Assembly (NCBI GenBank): GCA_964631205.1
Contig: CAZVWU010000001.1
Coordinates: 62,001-126,000 of the forward strand
DNA length: 64,000 nucleotides
Direction of reading: 5' to 3'
Source: CAYYYJ01 sp964631205
GTDB taxonomy: Archaea; Aenigmatarchaeota; Aenigmatarchaeia; QMZP01; JACQNV01
Position 1 is the first letter of the stretch; every line of letters begins with the position of its first letter. This document shows, in pieces, positions 58,964 to 64,000 of this stretch. A program made the position numbers and the translations under genes. The notes under the pieces are model-generated. The model did no database searches, was not told the origin of the DNA, and saw only the letters and a list, made by a program, of their open reading frames with translations.

Positions 58964-59921
58964 AAGAGTTCTAGTAGACGAACTCAAAAGGAGATTGAAA
59001 GAGAAAGTTGTGAGCGGCGAAAAGAATATAGACATTTTGGAGAGTTTCCAAGATTATCTTTTGGAAGCGCAAGAATTGGCCATTGCCGAAGTCTACGAAG
59101 AGTTAATAATAGCTGATCCTAGATTTTTTGAGGACCCAAATTCTATAATAAGGCAAACATATCCTGTTGTCGATAGAGGTTCGTCAAAAGCAAGAGGTAA
59201 GATTACATTTGATGATATAAGGGTTAGAAACCCTTATACACAAACTGATCTTGAGACGTTAAAGAAGTCTTGTGTAGGTTTCCTAGGATTCGGAGGTATG
59301 CAGTCTTTAGGAATGCTATTGGTAAGGACTGGTCTTGGTAATCTGGTGATTGTTGACCCAGATAAATTTGAGTCTTCTAATGCTAATAGACAGGCATTTT
59401 GTTTTTCAGATACATTGGGTAGGTATAAAGTCGACGTAGCGAAAGAGTTTTTAGAGAGAGCCAACTCAGAGGTGAATGTGGTAGCAGAAAGATATGCAGT
59501 AACTGAAGAAAATATAGATCCTCTTTTCCAAAAAGCTCAGGTAATAATAGACAGTTCTGGAGATTTGGAAGCACGAAAACTGACTCATAGATATGGAAAG
59601 GGTACTGGTAAGCCGATAATAACAGCCGCATGGGCAGGAAATGAGGGCATGTATTTGACATTGTTCCCTGAAGACCCTTCATATTTCGATCTTTTTGGTC
59701 ACACACCTTATAATCCAGAAAGAGGGAATCATCCTTCGGGACTTGCCGCACTAAGTTCACTCATCTCTAATGATACCATACGAATACTCGCGGGTGATAC
59801 AGATAGTGTAGTAAGATACCCCTACATCACAATTTTTAATATGGAAAGCAGAGCACCTGTAAAACTCAGGCGAGTAGAACACATAATAGAAAGGGGTAGA
59901 AGATGCCTAGGTTATGAATGA
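58944..59921 (+). CDS. ThiF/MoeB/E1-like adenylating enzyme
   Basis: 325 residues from GTG 58944, with AAGGAGG upstream and 20-bp overlap with the previous gene. GFLGFGGMQSLGMLLVRTGLGN is the nucleotide loop; SNANRQAF has the conserved Arg, and YKVDVAKEF the Lys/Asp region; DSSGDLEARK and IITAAWAGNEGM follow. E1-like enzymes adenylate a C-terminus or carboxylate. The C-terminal zinc Cys pairs of classical MoeB/ThiF are not seen. An ATG at 58917 is the alternative start. Confidence 0.8.
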   Translation: MSSLEPKRVLVDELKRRLKEKVVSGEKNIDILESFQDYLLEAQELAIAEVYEELIIADPRFFEDPNSIIRQTYPVVDRGSSKARGKITFDDIRVRNPYTQTDLETLKKSCVGFLGFGGMQSLGMLLVRTGLGNLVIVDPDKFESSNANRQAFCFSDTLGRYKVDVAKEFLERANSEVNVVAERYAVTEENIDPLFQKAQVIIDSSGDLEARKLTHRYGKGTGKPIITAAWAGNEGMYLTLFPEDPSYFDLFGHTPYNPERGNHPSGLAALSSLISNDTIRILAGDTDSVVRYPYITIFNMESRAPVKLRRVEHIIERGRRCLGYE

Positions 59922-60885
59922 AAAAGACATTTCCAAAATTTCTAGAATTATGTTCTCTCAGGGAAAAACTAACCTTCATATTTTAGACAAGTCGTTTGAA
60001 GTTTCAAAAGAAGTAATTAGAAATAATGAAATTTCAAAGTCCGATGTTTATCAAAAGCTTGATATAAAAGAAAAGGATCTTTTTTCAGCTAACGAATGGG
60101 TAGAAATGGGTTGGTTTTATCCTCTCCATCTTTATTCGGAAATTCGAGATCAAGATTTTATAGATAAGAAAGTCAAAAATAAAATAGAAAAAGTGATACC
60201 AGAGATAAAAAAATATATTAAAAAAGGTGATTTTCCAGGTTTCTTTAAAATCTATAAAAATTTCGAAATAGTAAGATTACCTTCACCTACAAAACTACCA
60301 TGCATCAGTTTAGAAAAAGTCATGCTTGATAGGAGGACGTGCAGATCTTTCGCAGGTGCTCCAGTTAGTGTAGAAGATCTTTCTAATATTCTAAATATTG
60401 GATGCAAGCAGGCTCTTCGTATTAGGAGATATGCAGAAGAAAAGTTCAATGAGAACCCTCATTTACTAACCTATTCTTTATTTACCCCATTTGAAGTTTA
60501 TCTAGTCGTGCTCAACGTTGAAGGGTTGGAAAAGGGAGTATATCATTACAACATGAAAAATAATGAGCTGGAGATTATCAAGAATGGCGATTATACAAAT
60601 CAAATATACGATATAAGTAGAAAACAATTCGTAGATAAATCATCTTTCGTTGTTTTAATATCTGCAGTGTACACACGATATATGTGGAGGTATAGGCATC
60701 CCAGAGCGTATATTAATTTGTTAACAGATGCAGGTCGATTGGCTCACAAGTTTATTTTATCGGCAACGTCCTTAAACCTAAAGAATTTTTTGACCCCAGC
60801 AATAAAAGAAAGTAGTTGTGATAAATTACTAGGCTTAGACGGCTGGAAAGAAGGGTCTCTTTATCTTGTTGCAATAGGTAAATGA
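59914..60885 (+). CDS. SagB/ThcOx-family flavin oxidoreductase 2
   Basis: 323 residues. The nitroreductase part has MLDRRTCRSFAGAPVSVEDLS (FMN-phosphate arginines), GVYHYNMKNNELEII and LISAVYTRYMWRYRHPRAY with LTDAGRLAHKFILSATSLNL. It differs from oxidoreductase 1 and overlaps the E1 gene by 8 bp. Two SagB-like proteins could form a heterodimer or act in turn. Confidence 0.82.
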   Translation: MNEKDISKISRIMFSQGKTNLHILDKSFEVSKEVIRNNEISKSDVYQKLDIKEKDLFSANEWVEMGWFYPLHLYSEIRDQDFIDKKVKNKIEKVIPEIKKYIKKGDFPGFFKIYKNFEIVRLPSPTKLPCISLEKVMLDRRTCRSFAGAPVSVEDLSNILNIGCKQALRIRRYAEEKFNENPHLLTYSLFTPFEVYLVVLNVEGLEKGVYHYNMKNNELEIIKNGDYTNQIYDISRKQFVDKSSFVVLISAVYTRYMWRYRHPRAYINLLTDAGRLAHKFILSATSLNLKNFLTPAIKESSCDKLLGLDGWKEGSLYLVAIGK

Positions 60886-60892
60886 AAGTATT

Positions 60893-61477
60893 ATGAAGAC
60901 ACTAAAATCTTATATTCAACAGACTTCATACACATGCGGCTCCGCATGTATAATGATGGCTCTGAACTTTTTTGGGATAGAGATAGAATATAGTCCAGCT
61001 AAAGAGTGGGAAATCTATAGAAAAATTGGACCAGCTAAAGATATGACTTTATCTACTCCTTCGATAGGTCGTTTTTTAGTTGAAAGTGGATTTGATGTCG
61101 AATTATGGCATAAGGATCCAGCATTAATAACCCAAAAAAGCTTTTCTTCAGAGGAAGAATATTCAAGATTTAGGCGTGTTCTAAAAAGATATTTAATAGA
61201 CGAGGAGAAAGCTAAAGGAGCTGGCTTAAAGGTTCGTCTTCGGAGCTTTTTTGTTCACGATGTTTTAAGAGAGGTAGGGGACGATTCCCTTTCTATAATT
61301 CGAGTAGATTATAATGGTATAGGTCATTTTCAAATTATTTATGGCTATTCAGATGATAGGGTTAATATAGCCTGCCCTATAGAAGGTCTCCTGACTTCTA
61401 AAATAGAAGAGCTCAACTTATCTTCCTACTTTGAGTCTGGAAGGAGTTGTTTAATTGTTAAAAATAAAGCTAATTAG
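60893..61477 (+). CDS. C39-like cysteine peptidase
   Basis: 194 residues with QQTSYTCGSACIMMALNFF, the oxyanion Gln10 and catalytic Cys15, and GHFQIIYGYSDDRVNIACP with the His. The C39 fold removes double-glycine leaders in peptide export. There is no attached transporter domain here. It starts 7 bp after oxidoreductase 2 and closes the operon. The Gly-Gly in the small peptide ORF is an obvious candidate substrate site. Confidence 0.8.
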   Translation: MKTLKSYIQQTSYTCGSACIMMALNFFGIEIEYSPAKEWEIYRKIGPAKDMTLSTPSIGRFLVESGFDVELWHKDPALITQKSFSSEEEYSRFRRVLKRYLIDEEKAKGAGLKVRLRSFFVHDVLREVGDDSLSIIRVDYNGIGHFQIIYGYSDDRVNIACPIEGLLTSKIEELNLSSYFESGRSCLIVKNKAN

Positions 61478-61481
61478 GGTT

Positions 61482-61688
61482 TCAATTCTGCCTGACATAT
61501 ATAATTTCCCAGCCATTCTCTACTCTATAAGGCTCTAGCCTCCGATGCATGCCATTTATTCCGTATTCAGCTCTAACATCTTCTTCTATTCTTTTATCGG
61601 CATCTCCAACAAAACCTATAACTAAAAAACGAATTTCCTTATCATTATTTTCTCTATAAACTGTAACCCTGTGATCAGCATCGGACAT
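61482..61688 (-). CDS. small hypothetical protein (68 aa)
   Basis: Starts MSDADHRVTVYRENNDKEIR and has FLVIGFVGDADKRIEEDVRA, ending NGWEIIYVRQN: a small alpha-beta protein without a recognised family. It converges with the peptidase gene 5 bp away. Confidence 0.6.
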   Translation of the reverse strand: MSDADHRVTVYRENNDKEIRFLVIGFVGDADKRIEEDVRAEYGINGMHRRLEPYRVENGWEIIYVRQN

Positions 61689-61769
61689 AATCTCCTATTT
61701 TAATAAATAGGGTTATAAATATCTACATAGACAACAAAACCCAAGACTCAAAACCCAAGACAATAGTAA

Positions 61770-62012
61770 GGGCCCGTAGCTCAGCACCTCTTTCTTTAGA
61801 AAAGAAAGAGCTGCACCAGAAAGAAAGAAAGTGAGCAGCTTGGATAGAGCGTCGAATGGATAAAACCCATGCGCAGGACTTCTAAGCTGCGAAGACATCC
61901 GCAGGTCGGGGGTTCAAATTATACCCTTTTCTTTTGTAAAAGAAAAGGTATAACCAAAAGAAAACAGTTACTAAACCAGTTGGTTCAATGTTTGAAAATC
62001 CCCTCGGGTCCG
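61770..62012 (+). tRNA. tRNA-Arg (TCT) interrupted by four introns
   Basis: Acceptor GGGCCCG pairs with CGGGTCC, G73 at 62012. Loop CTTCTAA gives anticodon TCT at 61881-61883. Introns: D-loop about 61786-61839; anticodon stem 29/30 about 61855-61876; canonical 37/38 about 61885-61896; T-loop about 61920-61998 with a hairpin TATACC...GGTATA. The spliced stem TCGGA/TCCGC has one mismatch, so the stem junctions are approximate. T-stem GGGGG pairs with CCCCT. Confidence 0.75.
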
Positions 62013-62024
62013 CTTTTTATTTTT

Positions 62025-62495
62025 TTATTGATTTTTCAGCTTTTCAAGGGCAGCTGACGCATACATTTTAATATTATCATTAATCTGGTATTTAGGGTCA
62101 TTCAGCTCTTCTGAAGTAAACCAGCGGCAGGCATCAGTTTTTTCTGTCTCTGAAAGGATTAACTGATCTGTAGCAGATTTGGCAAAAAAGACTAGTGTTA
62201 CATGTTCATGGGCGTCATTAATTTTATGCCTGTTTGAAAATTGGGGAGGTATTAACTCCTTGTAGTTCTGGGTTTTTGTAAGCGGGTAAGAAGAGCCATG
62301 GAATAATTCTATATCCAACCCAACCTCTTCTTTGACTTCACGTACTGCAGCCTCATTAGGGTCTTCATCCAATTCAACATGGCCGCCGACACTCAGCCAT
62401 ATGCCGTATTTATCGTGTTTTCTAAGCAGAACCCTTCCATTAAAAACAATAAAGACTTCTGCGCAGAGGTCGATTTTTTCGTGGATGTGGGGCAT
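62025..62495 (-). CDS. Nudix hydrolase
   Basis: 156 residues from ATG 62495 (MPHIHEKIDLCAEVF); a further in-frame ATG lies at 62525. Nudix box GGHVELDEDPNEAAVREVKE followed by EVGLDI fits GX5EX7REUXEEXGU. It hydrolyses a nucleoside-diphosphate derivative; the substrate is unknown. Confidence 0.9.
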   Translation of the reverse strand: MPHIHEKIDLCAEVFIVFNGRVLLRKHDKYGIWLSVGGHVELDEDPNEAAVREVKEEVGLDIELFHGSSYPLTKTQNYKELIPPQFSNRHKINDAHEHVTLVFFAKSATDQLILSETEKTDACRWFTSEELNDPKYQINDNIKMYASAALEKLKNQ

Positions 62496-62559
62496 AGTGT
62501 TTCCCTTAGCTAAAAACTTTTGCATATACGGATTTAAAAACTCATTATAAAATCAATTC

Positions 62560-63669
62560 ATGCCAAACAGAATAATCCTCCAGCTGGACTTGGATTCCTT
62601 CTACGCATCTGCTGAAGAAAAGAGGAAGCCTGAGCTAAAGGGGAAGCCTGTTGTAGTCTGTGTTTTTTCTGGAAGGACAGAAGACTCTGGCGCTGTCGCA
62701 ACAGCCAATTACAAGGCAAGGGAGCTCGGGATAAAGTCAGGGATGTATATCATGCAGGCAAAGCAGCTTGCAAACCAGGAGACTGTTTTTATCCCGACTG
62801 ACATGGATTATTACAAAGAGGTCTCAGAAAGAATAATGGATATAATAAGAACGTATTCTGAAAAATTCGAACAGAGGAGTATAGACGAGGCTTATTTGGA
62901 TTTGTCTTCTAGGGTAAAAAATTTTGAAGAGGCAGTAAAATTAGCTGATGAATTAAAAAAAGAAATTTCTGAAAAGGAAGGAATAACTTGCTCTATTGGT
63001 ATAGGTCCGAACAAGCTGATTGCAAAAATGGCTTCGAAGGCAAAAAAGCCGGATGGATTAACAATTATTAAACCAGAAGAAGTTAAAGATTTTCTAAATC
63101 CGCTTCCTGTAAAAAAACTTTTTGGTATTGGGCCAAAATCTCTTGAGATTTTTGAAAAGATGGGAATCAAAACAATAGAGGATCTTTCAAAAACAGATGT
63201 GAAATTTTTGATTGATAATTTTGGAGAAAAGAAAGGGGAAGAAATCTGGGAGCATGCGAATGGGGTAGACAATTCTGAGGTTGAGGAAACAGAGAGGCAG
63301 CAGCTTTCGAAAATAGGGACCCTCAAACAGGACAGTTCAGATCTGGATTTTATTTGCGATAAACTTTTTGAATTGGCTGATGAATTAAAAATTAAAATAG
63401 ATAAAGAAAAGAAACAGTTTAAATCAGTCAGTATAATTGTGATTTTGACAAATCTGGAGACTCACACAAAGAGCAGGAGCCTGGAGAATTTTACAGATGA
63501 TATAGAAATTGTGAAAACAGAGACCAAAAATCTGATGAAGGAATTTTTGGAAAGCAATCCGGGAAAAAAACTGCGAAGGTGTGGTGTGCGAGTTTCAGGA
63601 TTTCCTGAAAATACGGTTGAGGATGAGAAGCAGGAGAAAAAGCAGAGAACGCTGTTTGGTTTCAAGTAA
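62560..63669 (+). CDS. dinB: Y-family DNA polymerase (DinB/Dpo4)
   Basis: 369 residues: QLDLDSFYASAEE at the start (catalytic Asp), the EQRSIDEAYLDLS motif with catalytic acids, CSIGIGPNKLIAKMASK, and the little-finger domain. The C-terminus QRTLFGFK is a likely PCNA-binding PIP box. It bypasses DNA lesions. Confidence 0.96.
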   Translation: MPNRIILQLDLDSFYASAEEKRKPELKGKPVVVCVFSGRTEDSGAVATANYKARELGIKSGMYIMQAKQLANQETVFIPTDMDYYKEVSERIMDIIRTYSEKFEQRSIDEAYLDLSSRVKNFEEAVKLADELKKEISEKEGITCSIGIGPNKLIAKMASKAKKPDGLTIIKPEEVKDFLNPLPVKKLFGIGPKSLEIFEKMGIKTIEDLSKTDVKFLIDNFGEKKGEEIWEHANGVDNSEVEETERQQLSKIGTLKQDSSDLDFICDKLFELADELKIKIDKEKKQFKSVSIIVILTNLETHTKSRSLENFTDDIEIVKTETKNLMKEFLESNPGKKLRRCGVRVSGFPENTVEDEKQEKKQRTLFGFK

Positions 63670-63678
63670 ATTTTTATT

Positions 63679-64000
63679 TTATAGATTATAATCAAAAAAT
63701 ACTGCGTGATGACCTTTCCCATACCAGTCTCTGAAAATACCAGCTTTTTTGTAGCCGAGTTTTAGGTGCCAGGTTATGGATGGCTTGTTCCTGACGCTGC
63801 ATTCAGCATACAATTTTCTAAAGCCTTGTTTCTTCAGGCGTTTAGCTGTTTCATAGAAAAGTAAAGATCCTATACCCTTTCGTCTTAGATCAGGTTCGAT
63901 GGCCAGGATCCATCCCCAAGCCCTGCCATCAGAATCATCGTAAATAAATCGGGCACCTATTAATTTACCAGAATCTTCCATAATCCAGCAAATTTTCGAA
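63679..64000 (-). CDS. GNAT-family N-acetyltransferase (partial, runs off the window)
   Basis: The frame is still open at the window edge (SKICWIMEDSG), so the true start lies outside. WGWILAIEPDLRRKGIGSLLF is the acetyl-CoA loop and PSITWHLKLGYKKAGIF the C-terminal part. It converges with dinB. Confidence 0.8.
   Translation of the reverse strand, partial: SKICWIMEDSGKLIGARFIYDDSDGRAWGWILAIEPDLRRKGIGSLLFYETAKRLKKQGFRKLYAECSVRNKPSITWHLKLGYKKAGIFRDWYGKGHHAVFFDYNL

Overview
The window is archaeal. It carries a proteasome alpha subunit, an SBDS-Rrp4-Rrp41-Rrp42-eL43-RpoP exosome operon, aIF1 and aIF2-beta, deoxyhypusine synthase, eS1, eL18, a FEN-1 flap endonuclease, FtsZ with a SepF-like partner, and RtcA. 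A bacterial-type leucyl-tRNA synthetase, a type 1 isopentenyl-diphosphate isomerase, short intergenic gaps and AT-rich DNA are compatible with a DPANN-like or other uncultured archaeon, but no species can be named from the sequence. A run of 100 N (49229-49328) marks an assembly gap.

Layout. 1-23.3 kb is mostly housekeeping: RtcA end, IDI, HIT, DRG GTPase, two tiny acidic proteins, deoxyhypusine synthase, a frameshifted SET gene, UDP-sugar dehydrogenase, the proteasome/exosome operon, prefoldin, SepF, eS1, a DHH phosphoesterase, uS15, a LamG surface protein, FtsZ, aIF2-beta, HisRS, PyrD, uL29, aIF1, uL13, eL18 and a peroxiredoxin. 23.5-32.8 kb is an apparent integrated element: a tyrosine recombinase at the left, small accessory genes, an MvaI-like restriction-modification pair, a nuclease-like protein, a helicase-nuclease and a DUF3800-like protein. 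It is bounded by a 16-bp direct repeat that matches the 3' end of a tRNA-Leu gene. 33-37 kb returns to ordinary genes. 37.2-47.2 kb is an AT-rich island lying between two 106-bp copies of a truncated ABC-ATPase 5' end. It encodes two radical-SAM proteins, two GNAT acetyltransferases, a deacetylase of the histone deacetylase/acetylpolyamine family, a decarboxylase-aminotransferase fusion, a methyltransferase and a HEAT-repeat protein resembling deoxyhypusine hydroxylase. 49.4-57.7 kb is again mostly housekeeping (uS10, RelBE, FEN-1, DJ-1, tRNA-Gln, transporters, LeuRS).

The strongest candidate for an undescribed system is at 57.8-61.5 kb. A 25-residue ORF with a strong Shine-Dalgarno ends its leader in Gly-Gly followed by Cys-Gly-Tyr-Ser-Ser. 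It is followed by a SagB-like oxidoreductase, a ThiF-like E1 enzyme, a second SagB-like oxidoreductase and a C39-like cysteine peptidase, in overlapping or tightly spaced order. This reads as a peptide-modification (RiPP-like) operon without a YcaO cyclodehydratase.

A second striking feature is the tRNA genes. All four recognised (Leu-CAA, Gly-GCC, Gln-TTG, Arg-TCT) are interrupted several times, in D-loops, anticodon stems, anticodon loops, the variable arm and T-loops; I count about 13 introns. Several introns contain long AT-rich hairpins, and one intron shares a two-hairpin module with an intergenic stretch at 51.7 kb.
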